Shown here: positions 35,587 to 43,644 of the stretch, piece after piece
How the letters are laid out: the number at the start of each line of letters is the position of its first letter
Position numbering within the stretch: position 1 is the first letter of the stretch
From: CAVUCE01 sp963739985
Lineage (GTDB): Bacteria > Bacteroidota > Ignavibacteria > Ignavibacteriales > Ignavibacteriaceae
Direction of reading: 5' to 3'
Assembly (NCBI GenBank): GCA_963739985.1
Contig: CAVUCE010000006.1
Coordinates: forward strand, 186,001-250,000
Length of the DNA: 64,000 bases
Notes under the pieces: generated by a model
Told to the model about the DNA's origin: nothing
Database searches by the model: none
Seen by the model: only the letters and a program-made list of their open reading frames with translations
Position numbers and translations under genes: made by a program

Positions 35587-36603
35587 ATGAAAGTTTACAA
35601 CAAAAAAGGATTGAATGAATTTCAACAATCTTTAACCTATGATGACATCAGCTTAATTCCAACTGAAGTATCGAGAATAAAATCCAGAACCGAAGCTACA
35701 ACAACTTGTAACTTTCTCGGGATGGATTTAGCCTTGCCTGTTTTATCTAGCCCTATGGATACAGTAACCGGTTTAGAAATGGCAAAAACTTTAACAGATC
35801 TCGGCGCTTTAGGATTACTGAATAGATTTGATTCTTCACTGGAAGCAATATTAAAAGATAAAGAAAATGGAAGTAGAGTTCGTGGAATTTCCGTTGCGTT
35901 AAATACTCCTATCGATGTAATTGAAAAATTAGTTGAGCATCAAAGGATGATTTGTATTGATACAGCAAACGCAAATAATTTTGAAGTACTTAAGAAAACT
36001 GAAGAAATAAAATCAAGGTTTGATGTTAAAATTATTATAGGAAATATTGCTCACGGCGCAAGTTTAAACCAGTTGGAAGATGCCGGCGCTGATGCAGTTC
36101 GAGTCGGAATAGGCAGTGGAAGTGTTTGTACAACTTCTATTCAGACCGGAATTGGAATCGGACAAGTTTCATCTTTATTAAATGTATATTTTTCTCGTCA
36201 AGAAAAAGGATTGAAAATCAAGATTATTGCTGACGGGGGAATCAAAAGTCCCGGAGATGTTGCAAAAGCAATGTCTTTAGGCGCCGATGTAGTTATGCTT
36301 GGCAGAATGCTTTCCGGTACTAGAGAAACTCCGGGAGAAGTTATAAAATATAGCGGTCAACTATGGAAGAAATATCGGGGTTCTGCATCTTTCGGTGTTA
36401 AAATGAAAAAAGAATTTATAGAAGGTGAAGAAACCATGGTTCCTTATAAAGGTGATGTTAAAAATGTGATTGATAGTATTGCAGACGGTTTAAGAAGTTC
36501 GATGAGTTATATGAATTGCTTTAATCTTGAAGAGTTAGGGAAAAATGAAACTTTCGCGATTTTAACAAATAGTTCCTATTTAGAAAGACTGCCGAAAATT
36601 TAG
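35587..36603 (+). CDS. guaC: GMP reductase-like (IMPDH/GMPR family, no CBS domains)
   Basis: This 338-residue TIM-barrel enzyme has the active-site loop [11 protein letters not shown] with C181, the phosphate-binding [16 protein letters not shown], and [13 protein letters not shown]. It lacks the CBS insertion of about 120 residues and has almost no flap between [13 protein letters not shown] and the MVPYKG region, where IMP dehydrogenase carries its catalytic Arg-Tyr. Both features favour GMP reductase (GMP to IMP plus ammonia) or a related salvage reductase over IMP dehydrogenase. It starts 44 nt after pepF and is followed by the repeat-rich gap. Confidence 0.82.
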   Translation: MKVYNKKGLNEFQQSLTYDDISLIPTEVSRIKSRTEATTTCNFLGMDLALPVLSSPMDTVTGLEMAKTLTDLGALGLLNRFDSSLEAILKDKENGSRVRGISVALNTPIDVIEKLVEHQRMICIDTANANNFEVLKKTEEIKSRFDVKIIIGNIAHGASLNQLEDAGADAVRVGIGSGSVCTTSIQTGIGIGQVSSLLNVYFSRQEKGLKIKIIADGGIKSPGDVAKAMSLGADVVMLGRMLSGTRETPGEVIKYSGQLWKKYRGSASFGVKMKKEFIEGEETMVPYKGDVKNVIDSIADGLRSSMSYMNCFNLEELGKNETFAILTNSSYLERLPKI

Positions 36604-36626
36604 ATTTAAAAAACAAGTTTTGTGAA

Positions 36627-36763
36627 TTAATAACTCATGTTACGCAAAACGGTCATTCTGAATGAAATGAAGAATCTCAAGGTTTTGATTTTTACAAAAT
36701 TATGAGATATTTCACTTTGTTCAATATGAGCAAAACTTATACTTGCGTAACATGAGTTAATAA
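36627..36763. mobile_element. MITE-like palindromic element, copy 1, with 7-bp target duplication
   Basis: A 123-bp core (36634-36756) has perfect 14-bp terminal inverted repeats (CTCATGTTACGCAA / TTGCGTAACATGAG). Its interior is also largely self-complementary (arms starting GGTCATTCTGAATGAA and, on the other strand, GGTCATATTGAACGAA-like). It is flanked by direct repeats TTAATAA at 36627-36633 and 36757-36763. It matches the copy at 45.9 kb at 118 of 123 positions when one copy is reverse-complemented. No protein is encoded, so movement would need a transposase in trans. Confidence 0.8.
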
Positions 36764-36779
36764 AATATTTCTAAATACT

Positions 36780-36890
36780 GTTAAGACAGTTTCGGGTTCA
36801 ATGATTTTGTTTTCATTAACCCACGGATTAATCCGTGGGTTAATACTAAAAAAGATATTAACCGTTTTACCTACCGTTAGCTGTCTTAAC
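36780..36890. repeat. Second palindromic intergenic element with 10-bp terminal repeats
   Basis: GTTAAGACAG (36780-36789) and CTGTCTTAAC (36881-36890) are perfect inverted ends of a 111-bp unit. At its centre is a perfect 28-bp palindrome (arms TTAACCCACGGATT at 36816-36829 and AATCCGTGGGTTAA at 36830-36843). I see no convincing target duplication and no second copy in this window. It may be another non-autonomous element or a hairpin-forming intergenic repeat. Confidence 0.6.
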
Positions 36891-36999
36891 TGTTCAAGTT
36901 CTCATACACACCACAGGTTTAAAAAATTATTTTTATTTTAACAGCAACAAACCTGCCCTCAAACATAAGCAGGCCCGCTGACAATAAAATAAACTTATA

Positions 37000-37365
37000 T
37001 CAATTTTCTTCTCTTTTAACTCTGTCCAATGTAAAAGCCGGAACACAAACAGAAACATACTCAACTTGTTCATCAAAAGGATTTGAATATCTTACTCTAG
37101 TTCCTTTGTGAATGCAAATTGATTGATTCTTTTCTAAGATAATTTCTTTACCTTCGGCTTCAATTTTTTTCTTTCCTGAGATTATATAAGTTATCTCATC
37201 AAATTCAGGTGTTTGAAAAGGTTCCGACCATTTGGGAGGTGCGATCATATGGGCAAAACTAAAATCTCCCGGTGTAATACTTGCTTTACCAAAATGCTCC
37301 TCAATCAATTTACCGTCCGTTGTGGGTACGATAAAGGGTTTTGTTTGAATGCTGAATTTTCCCAT
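37000..37365 (-). CDS. Cupin-domain protein
   Basis: This 121-residue single-domain cupin has a beta-barrel pattern with the first motif in PEFDEITYIISGKKKIEAEGKE and the second in ICIHKGTRVRYSNPFDE (quoted in parts: DEITYIISGK, ICIHKGTRVRYSNP). It resembles EutQ-type or small sugar/metal-binding cupins. The frame can be extended to a TTG at 37383, but ATG 37365 has AAGGA at proper spacing and is the likely start. It is transcribed toward the repeat region. The metal and substrate are unknown. Confidence 0.8.
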   Translation of the reverse strand: MGKFSIQTKPFIVPTTDGKLIEEHFGKASITPGDFSFAHMIAPPKWSEPFQTPEFDEITYIISGKKKIEAEGKEIILEKNQSICIHKGTRVRYSNPFDEQVEYVSVCVPAFTLDRVKREEN

Positions 37366-37480
37366 TAAATTTTCCTTTCTCAAAAAACTAATTATTCTGT
37401 GATATGAAAACTTTCGTAATCTATAAGAATTCTTTATTTTTCCGCAAATTAACTTCTACAATAATAATTACAAAATTATC

Positions 37481-39556
37481 ATGAAAAATTTTATCAAACT
37501 TACATCATTGATGTTCATGATTTGTGCATCAATAATATTCCCTCAAAAAAGGGCATTTACTATTTCCGATCTATATAAAGTAAAAAGCGTTGGCGGTCCC
37601 GTTGTATCGCCAGACGGCAGTAAAATTGCATTTACTATTTCGGATTACCACTTAGAAAAAGGCAAATCTAATACTGAAATTTACATTATGAATAATGACG
37701 GATCAGATTTAACCAATATTACAAATAACGAAAAACAAGATTATAGTCCTGTTTGGAAAGATAATTCTCATCTGTGTTTTGTTTCCACAAGAGAGGGAAC
37801 TGCACAATTATTTGAGTATTCCTTTGCCGATAAAAAAACTACCCAATTAACTGATTTATCGACAGGAGTTGATGCGCCTGTAGTTTCCCCGAATGGTGAG
37901 CTCGTTGCTTTTTCAACCGATGTTTATCCTTCTTGCGGCACTGACGATAAATGTAATGCCAGAATTGATTCTTTGACTGAGCACGGACCTATTCAAGCAT
38001 ATGTAGCTGATCATTTATTGTTTAGACATTGGACCTCATATTCAGCCGGAAAATATACTCACATTTTTATCTATAATTTAAATACAAAAACTTATAAAGA
38101 TGTTACTCCGGGCGATTATGTTTCACCAACTTTTATGCTTGGTGGCGGAGTTGGTTACAATTTCTCACCTGATAGTAAAGAACTTTGTTATGTTTCTAAT
38201 CATGATGCTCATCCGGAAGCACAAACCAATGCTGACCTTTGGTTAGTTCCCGTAACCGGCGGAGAGGCAGTGAATATCACGAAAGATAATAAAGCATGGG
38301 ATGGATGGCCTATATATTCACCTGATGGAAAATATATTGCATACCGAACACAAAAAGTTCCAAAATATGAATCGGATAGATTTAGAATTGCAATTTATGA
38401 CAGAACAACTCATAAAAAGAAAATATTAACTGATAGTTTCGATAATTGGGTAGATGATTTTAAATGGAGTCCCGATTCAAAAACGATTTATTTTACCGGA
38501 GAAGTGGAAGGTTATTCGCCTATATATAAAGTTGAACTTGAGAATGATAAAATTTCTCCTATTACGGAACCTAAATCTGTCTTCGGATTTGACGTAGATA
38601 ATACCGGTAAGTACATTTATTTTGAATCAACATCTGTAGGCAAACCGGGTGAAATTTATAAAATTAATACTGCGACTAGACTGTTTACTCAGTTAACAAA
38701 CATTAACAAAAAAATTGAAGATGAAGTTGATATACGTCCGGTTGAAAAAATGTGGGTTGCAGGAGCCGATGGAAAAAAAGTTGAAGTCTTTATAGTGAAA
38801 CCACACAACTTTGATCCAAGCAAAAAATATCCTTTGGTATTTAATGTTCATGGTGGTCCGCAAGGGCAATGGATGGATTCATTCAGAGGTGATTGGCAAG
38901 TTTATCCAGGAGCAGGATATGTAGTTGCATTTCCTAATCCGCACGGATCAACAGGTCGTGGTGAAGCTTATACAGAAGAAATATCCGGAGATTGGGGAGG
39001 AAAAGTTTTCACTGATTTAATGAAAGTTACTGACGCCCTTGCAAAACTTTCTTATGTAGATTCTACAAGAATGGGAGCAATGGGATGGTCTTACGGCGGC
39101 TATATGATGGATTGGTTTCAAGGCCACACAAAAAGATTTAAATGCCTTGCTTCAATGATGGGCGTTTATGATTTAAGATCAATGTGGGGAGCAACTGAAG
39201 AATTATGGTTTGTTAATCATGATTTAAGTGGACAGCCATGGAACTCTGAAGATTATAATAAATTTTCGCCATCACATTTTGCTAAAAACTTTTCAACACC
39301 AACTTTAGTTATTACCGGACAAAAAGATTTTAGGGTTCCTTATACTCAGAGTATTCAATATTTTACAACACTTCAAACTCTGGGAATAGATTCAAGGTTA
39401 ATTATTTTTAAGAACGATGGACATTGGCCAAGTTATATTAAATCAATGCCGTTATATTACGATGCGCATCTCGATTGGTTTCATAAATATTTAGGCGGCG
39501 CAGCGGCTCCTTGGGATGTACACAAAATGGCTCATAACACGGAATTTGACAAATAG
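37481..39556 (+). CDS. Secreted S9-family prolyl oligopeptidase / acylaminoacyl-peptidase
   Basis: This 691-residue serine peptidase has a signal peptide (about 1-21). Residues about 30-420 form a TolB-like beta-propeller with repeated SPDGK/SPDSK blades. The C-terminal alpha/beta-hydrolase domain carries the triad S537 (GWSYGGYM), D616 (GQKDFRVP) and H648 (NDGHWPSY). It is of the DPP-IV/acylpeptide hydrolase type, acting on exported peptides in the periplasm. It is the fourth kind of peptidase in this part of the window (after M16, M23 and M3), fitting a peptide-using lifestyle. Confidence 0.93.
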   Translation: MKNFIKLTSLMFMICASIIFPQKRAFTISDLYKVKSVGGPVVSPDGSKIAFTISDYHLEKGKSNTEIYIMNNDGSDLTNITNNEKQDYSPVWKDNSHLCFVSTREGTAQLFEYSFADKKTTQLTDLSTGVDAPVVSPNGELVAFSTDVYPSCGTDDKCNARIDSLTEHGPIQAYVADHLLFRHWTSYSAGKYTHIFIYNLNTKTYKDVTPGDYVSPTFMLGGGVGYNFSPDSKELCYVSNHDAHPEAQTNADLWLVPVTGGEAVNITKDNKAWDGWPIYSPDGKYIAYRTQKVPKYESDRFRIAIYDRTTHKKKILTDSFDNWVDDFKWSPDSKTIYFTGEVEGYSPIYKVELENDKISPITEPKSVFGFDVDNTGKYIYFESTSVGKPGEIYKINTATRLFTQLTNINKKIEDEVDIRPVEKMWVAGADGKKVEVFIVKPHNFDPSKKYPLVFNVHGGPQGQWMDSFRGDWQVYPGAGYVVAFPNPHGSTGRGEAYTEEISGDWGGKVFTDLMKVTDALAKLSYVDSTRMGAMGWSYGGYMMDWFQGHTKRFKCLASMMGVYDLRSMWGATEELWFVNHDLSGQPWNSEDYNKFSPSHFAKNFSTPTLVITGQKDFRVPYTQSIQYFTTLQTLGIDSRLIIFKNDGHWPSYIKSMPLYYDAHLDWFHKYLGGAAAPWDVHKMAHNTEFDK

Positions 39557-39589
39557 ATAAATTAAAGTAAATTAGAAATGGTAATTGAA

Positions 39590-39617
39590 GGGTTCATGAA
39601 AATAAATTTATGAACCC
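39590..39617. terminator. Hairpin between convergent genes, possible bidirectional terminator
   Basis: An 8-bp stem (GGGTTCAT at 39590-39597, ATGAACCC at 39610-39617) lies in the 60-nt gap between the S9 peptidase stop and the convergent gene. T-runs on either strand are poor, so termination efficiency is doubtful. Confidence 0.4.
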
Positions 39618-40069
39618 TACATTTTCAGTTTGTGCATTGGTTCAAATTCGCTTTGCGAATAAAATTTGAATATATTAAAATCACCTGAAGCGGTTGTCAT
39701 TTTAATCTTTTGATTTCCCGCCGTAGCTAGTTCATTTATTACAACCGGTTTTTCAATTTTTATTTTCCTCTTGTTTGCCGGTCTTTCTTCAAAGACTCTA
39801 TTTTGTTCTGAATCATTAAGAACCTTAAATCTCTTAAGCTGGGGTTTTACGTTTGGTACAAATTCAATTTCTTCCTCAAATACTTCTTTAGTTTCAGGTT
39901 CTGCGAATTTAATTGCATATTTAGTTGCAGTAAATTTGCTCGGTCTTAAATGAGGTTTTAATTTAGATCTATTCTTAATTTTGTATACGGTATAAGAAAT
40001 AGAAATAATTACTAGAGAACTAGCAGTAAATAATTTAAGAGTAAAAGCAATAATCTGAATTAGTTCCAT
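39617..40069 (-). CDS. Single-pass membrane protein of unknown function
   Basis: The protein has 150 residues: an N-terminal membrane helix (about 6-28) followed by a highly basic, probably disordered tail with several lysine/arginine clusters and EPETKEVFEEEIEF-type acidic patches. There is no known domain. The tail would face the cytoplasm by the positive-inside rule. It is isolated, and its 5' side faces the HU promoter region. I do not recognise it. Confidence 0.6.
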   Translation of the reverse strand: MELIQIIAFTLKLFTASSLVIISISYTVYKIKNRSKLKPHLRPSKFTATKYAIKFAEPETKEVFEEEIEFVPNVKPQLKRFKVLNDSEQNRVFEERPANKRKIKIEKPVVINELATAGNQKIKMTTASGDFNIFKFYSQSEFEPMHKLKM

Positions 40070-40403
40070 ATTATCCTATTTTGGATTTAATTAGTGAATT
40101 TTTTATCTGAGCATTTCTATATAATCAAGAAATATACCACCATTATTTCGTTAATTTTTAAGAAGTTAATGATTAAGAATTTTATAGAAATGAGATTTTA
40201 ATCGATACTTGTATCAAAATGCGACTATATTCTTTGCTGATTACGTAATATTATCAAATATATAGAGTTAAACATTAAATGAGTTTTGTAAAGTAATAAT
40301 TGGCTCTTCTTAGTTGATTTTGCTGTAAATGTTTAATAATTTATATACTTAGAATTACAGGTTACTTAATTAATAAATCCAATCATATGAAGAAGGTGAA
40401 GCT
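40070..40403. other. 334-nt divergent intergenic region upstream of HU
   Basis: This AT-rich spacer separates the unknown minus-strand gene from the HU gene and must hold both promoters. I find no exact TAnnTTTG element, no stable hairpin and no coding frame. A long leader or upstream regulation of the HU gene is possible but not visible. Confidence 0.5.
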
Positions 40404-40697
40404 ATGACGAAAGCAGACATCGTCGATAAAGTTGCGGCTGGAACCGGGTTAACAAAACTGGAAACAGAAGCAATTATCGAAGGCTTTTTCAAAACCGTTA
40501 TCGAAGCTCTTAAAGAAGGCAACGGTATTGAAATTAGAGGCTTTGGCAGCTATAAAGTTAAACAAAAGAATGCACGCCAAGCACGTAACCCTAAAACAGG
40601 TGAATCTGTATTTGTGCCTGCTCATTACGTTCCTACTTTTAAGTTCTCTAAAGACTTTAAAGAAATTGTTAATAAAGGAATGAAAGAGAAGGAGTGA
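40404..40697 (+). CDS. HU/IHF-family histone-like DNA-binding protein
   Basis: This 97-residue nucleoid protein bends and compacts DNA as a dimer. The HU signature is visible: KADIVDKVAAGTGL at the N-terminus, GNGIEIRGFGSYKVKQK (about 41-57), and the DNA-contacting arm RQARNPKTGESVFVPA containing the intercalating proline. The C-terminal few residues are an extra lysine-rich tail. GAAGGTGAAG lies before ATG 40404. The zinc-ribbon/TPR gene follows after 12 nt. Confidence 0.95.
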   Translation: MTKADIVDKVAAGTGLTKLETEAIIEGFFKTVIEALKEGNGIEIRGFGSYKVKQKNARQARNPKTGESVFVPAHYVPTFKFSKDFKEIVNKGMKEKE

Positions 40698-40709
40698 AGT
40701 TAAAACAGC

Positions 40710-41672
40710 ATGGTTAAGTTTTGTCCCGAGTGTGGAATTGAATTAGAAAATGAGTTTAAATTTTGCCCTTCGTGTGGATTCGATTTGTCTGGTTTGAAAG
40801 GTGAGACTAAGAAGGAAGATAGTAATTCTCCGGAAATTCAAAACAAAGTTGTTGAAGTAAAGATCTGTGAGAATTGCGGTGAGGAAAATAGCGGTGATTC
40901 GGAAATTTGCTCTGGTTGCGGTATTAAGCTTGGTGAAGCGAAGATTGTTAAGAAAAGCGTAGAGAAGGAAAAAATACCTCAACCACAAATATTGCAAAAT
41001 GAATCTAAGCCGAAGAATAATAAGTCGAAACCAAAACCGGTAAAAAAGAATAACAAAAACAAAACCACCTCGGGAACTTCTAATAAGTCCCGGCAACCAG
41101 ATAAAAAAAGTCTGGGCACAGCAAATGTTGCAGCCATCTTTGCCGGAATCATAGCTGTGATTTTTTTAGTTTTATATCTTACCGGTACTTTTGATAAACC
41201 TGCCGTTTTAAGTTCGCAGGTTTCCAGTAATCCCGCAGTAAATTCCGGAATCGACCTTTCGAATTTGCAGCAAATAAGTGATCTTGAGAAAGAAGTTGCT
41301 GCAAATCCTAAAGATACTACTGCAATTTTACATTTAGCGCATCTTAATAATGATAGTGGCTTTTACGATAAGGCGATAAAATATTATCGTCAATATTTGG
41401 TATTTGCACCAAAAGATCCTGACGCAAGAATTGATATGGGAATTTGCTATTATAATTTGCGTCAATACGATACCGCAATTAATGAAATGGAGCAAGCAAT
41501 TAAATATGCTCCTAAACATCAGATTGGATATTTAGACTTAGGAATCGTAAATTTAGCAGCTGGAAATATGGAAAAATCTAAGGAATGGTTGCAAAAAGCT
41601 GTAAGTTTGGATCCTGCTTCCGAGTACGGAAAAAAAGCAGCCGAGTTATTGAATTCACATAAAAATAATTAA
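40710..41672 (+). CDS. Zinc-ribbon and TPR membrane protein
   Basis: The protein has 320 residues with two N-terminal zinc ribbons (CPECG...CPSCG, residues 5-25; CENCG...CSGCG, about 54-73). A lysine/asparagine-rich linker (about 85-130) follows, then one membrane helix (about 138-160), then about three TPR units (about 190-315), for example AAILHLAHLNNDSGFYDKAI-like and YYNLRQYDTAINEMEQAI. The ribbons would be cytoplasmic and the TPRs periplasmic if the helix is a single signal anchor. It is probably a scaffold. It shares the HU transcript. Confidence 0.75.
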   Translation: MVKFCPECGIELENEFKFCPSCGFDLSGLKGETKKEDSNSPEIQNKVVEVKICENCGEENSGDSEICSGCGIKLGEAKIVKKSVEKEKIPQPQILQNESKPKNNKSKPKPVKKNNKNKTTSGTSNKSRQPDKKSLGTANVAAIFAGIIAVIFLVLYLTGTFDKPAVLSSQVSSNPAVNSGIDLSNLQQISDLEKEVAANPKDTTAILHLAHLNNDSGFYDKAIKYYRQYLVFAPKDPDARIDMGICYYNLRQYDTAINEMEQAIKYAPKHQIGYLDLGIVNLAAGNMEKSKEWLQKAVSLDPASEYGKKAAELLNSHKNN

Positions 41673-41689
41673 ATAGATAGGAGGTAACC

Positions 41690-41785
41690 ATGCCTTGCGG
41701 TAAAAAGCGTAAGCGTCATAAAATGGCTACACACAAAAGGAAAAAAAGACTGAGAAAGAATAGACATAAGAAAAAATTAAGATAA
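41690..41785 (+). CDS. 31-residue AURKAIP1/COX24-domain (mS38-like) ribosomal-type protein
   Basis: The product is MPCGKKRKRHKMATHKRKKR followed by LRKNRHKKKLR, 31 residues, of which about 20 are Lys, Arg or His. The KRKRHKMATHKRKKRLRKNRHKK core is the AURKAIP1/COX24 domain of mitochondrial small-subunit protein mS38 (quoted in parts: KRHKMATHKRKKR, LRKNRHKK). Bacteroidota genomes carry such tiny genes, and the protein is thought to sit on the 30S subunit near the decoding region. An almost perfect Shine-Dalgarno, TAGGAGGT, lies 5 nt before ATG 41690. A terminator follows at 41814. Confidence 0.85.
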   Translation: MPCGKKRKRHKMATHKRKKRLRKNRHKKKLR

Positions 41786-41813
41786 TCTTTTTCTGAAATT
41801 AGTTCTTTTATTT

Positions 41814-41850
41814 AAATGGTAGGTGTTCATTCATTTACCATTTTCTTTTT
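41814..41850 (+). terminator. Rho-independent terminator after the mS38-like gene
   Basis: An 8-bp stem (AAATGGTA at 41814-41821, TACCATTT at 41836-41843) is followed by TTTTCTTTTT. It ends the HU-TPR-mS38 transcript before the tRNA gene. Confidence 0.75.
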
Positions 41851-41884
41851 TAATAGCATTGTTATATTTTTACAAACTGTTTTG

Positions 41885-41957
<73 letters not shown>

Positions 41958-42102
41958 CTTCTTTTCAAAAACCTTCCGTTTTATCTATTTTTTTACTTCA
42001 AGCTGTTTATAAATTTTCGTTATTTTTTACTAAATTATTATATATCTTAAACTTATATTTCGCATAATCATTTTTACAATTAAAGTCGGCGAGTAAAGCT
42101 AG

Positions 42103-43620
42103 ATGATTGAATTCGTTTCTGTCCCTCTCAAAAAATCCATCAATAAATCATATTTAAAAGTAAAACCATTCAGGGAGGACTTTAATAATTTCGTTAAAGA
42201 ACTCGCAAAGCTTTTGTCTTTAATTAATGATAAAGAAAGTGAAGAACACAACAAGGCTTTTATTCGTGATTTTTTAGTCAATACTTTTTACGTGAATAAA
42301 TCTGTAAATACTAAAGGTAAAACTGATCTCGCAATTCAACTTGAAAAATCGTCATCGAGTAAAGTTGGAGTAATAATAGAAGCAAAAAGTCCGACAAATA
42401 AATCCGATATGATTGTTGACGGTCACCTTAATTGCAAAGCAATGCATGAAGTTATTCTTTACTATCTGCGTGAAAGAATTGATTATAAAAATGATGAAAT
42501 AAAAAGTATAATTATCAGCAATGTTTACGAATGGTATATTTTTAGAGCTGATCAATTTGAAAAATATTTCTATAAAAGCAATCTTAAAAAAGAATATGAG
42601 AAATGGAAATCGAAACAAAAAGTTAGCCCGAACAATGATTTCTTCTACAATTTGATAAATGATTTCCTATCTAACGAAGATATTCAGCTTGAAGGAATTT
42701 ACATTGATATTAGAAAGTTTGACAAACAAGATGAAAAAAAACTGATCCCGTTATATAAAATCTTTTCTCCCCCTGAACTAATAAAAGAAACTTTCTCTAA
42801 TGATAGCAATACTTTAAACAAAGAGTTTTACCACGAACTGCTTCATATTATTGGATTGGATGAATATAAAGAAGGCAGTAAAAAAATTATCGGAAGGAAA
42901 AAAGAGGCTGATAGAGAATCCGGTTCTTTGCTCGAGAATACTATACGTATTCTTAGATCTGATGATGCAATTAGGCAACTTGATAATCCTGAACATTTTG
43001 GAGAAACAGAAGATGAAAAATTATTTAATCTTGCATTGGAATTAAACATAACCTGGATAAACAGAATCCTTTTTCTAAAACTTCTTGAAGCACAATTAGT
43101 AAACTATCATAATGGTAAACCGGAATATAAATTTCTTGATCCTAAAAACATTAAAGAGTTTGATGATTTATATGAACTTTTTCATGAAGTTCTTGCTGTT
43201 AAAATTAAGACCAGAAATAACGATATTATAAAAAAGTTCAAACACATTCCTTATCTGAACAGCTCTCTTTTTGACAGAACAGAACTTGAGAAAAAAACTA
43301 TAAGAATTTCAAATTTAAAAGACAGGCTGGAACTTAGATTATATCCGCACACAGTTTTTCCAAAAGAAATAAAACAAAAAGAAAGTTTGCCTGCGCTGGA
43401 ATATCTTTTAAGATTTCTCGATGCTTATGATTTTGCTTCAGAAAACGGCGAGGAAATTCAAGAAGATAGAAAATCATTAATCAATGCTTCGGTTCTTGGA
43501 TTAATTTTCGAAAAAATAAACGGCTATCGCGAAGGTTCATTTTACACTCCCGGGTTTATAACAATGTATATGGCTCGCGAAACTTTAGGCGCGCAGTGGT
43601 TCAAAAATTTAACGAATTAA
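42103..43620 (+). CDS. 5' part of split type IIG restriction-methyltransferase (endonuclease and linker)
   Basis: This N-terminal piece of an Eco57I-like single-chain restriction-modification enzyme has 505 residues. A PD-(D/E)xK nuclease core is visible as D75 (GKTDLAIQ) and E93-A-K95 (VIIEAKSPT). A helical connector follows, and the start of the methyltransferase fold is marked by EKINGYREGSFYTPGFITMYM. The last ten or so residues (from about position 43588) are read out of frame and run into TAA 43618-43620. The ribosome binding site before ATG 42103 is weak. See the spanning entry. Confidence 0.8.
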   Translation: MIEFVSVPLKKSINKSYLKVKPFREDFNNFVKELAKLLSLINDKESEEHNKAFIRDFLVNTFYVNKSVNTKGKTDLAIQLEKSSSSKVGVIIEAKSPTNKSDMIVDGHLNCKAMHEVILYYLRERIDYKNDEIKSIIISNVYEWYIFRADQFEKYFYKSNLKKEYEKWKSKQKVSPNNDFFYNLINDFLSNEDIQLEGIYIDIRKFDKQDEKKLIPLYKIFSPPELIKETFSNDSNTLNKEFYHELLHIIGLDEYKEGSKKIIGRKKEADRESGSLLENTIRILRSDDAIRQLDNPEHFGETEDEKLFNLALELNITWINRILFLKLLEAQLVNYHNGKPEYKFLDPKNIKEFDDLYELFHEVLAVKIKTRNNDIIKKFKHIPYLNSSLFDRTELEKKTIRISNLKDRLELRLYPHTVFPKEIKQKESLPALEYLLRFLDAYDFASENGEEIQEDRKSLINASVLGLIFEKINGYREGSFYTPGFITMYMARETLGAQWFKNLTN

Positions 43621-43644
43621 AGAATACTAGTTATAAAGATTACG

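Larger units (their letters stand above)
36604..36999. other. 396-nt repeat-rich intergenic region
   Basis: The gap between the guaC-like gene and the convergent cupin gene is filled mainly by the MITE-like element (36627-36763) and the second palindromic unit (36780-36890). The remaining 36891-36999 is AT-rich with only a weak 5-bp hairpin (CCTGC/GCAGG near 36953-36974). No coding potential is evident. Confidence 0.7.

Noticed and set aside
36634..36756. Reading the 123-bp palindrome as a transcription terminator
   Set aside because: It is far longer than a terminator stem, has no T-run, is present elsewhere in nearly identical form and is flanked by target duplications, so a transposed element fits better.
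36953..36974. Weak hairpin CCTGC/GCAGG as terminator of the cupin gene
   Set aside because: It has only 5 bp of stem and no proper T-run on the minus strand.
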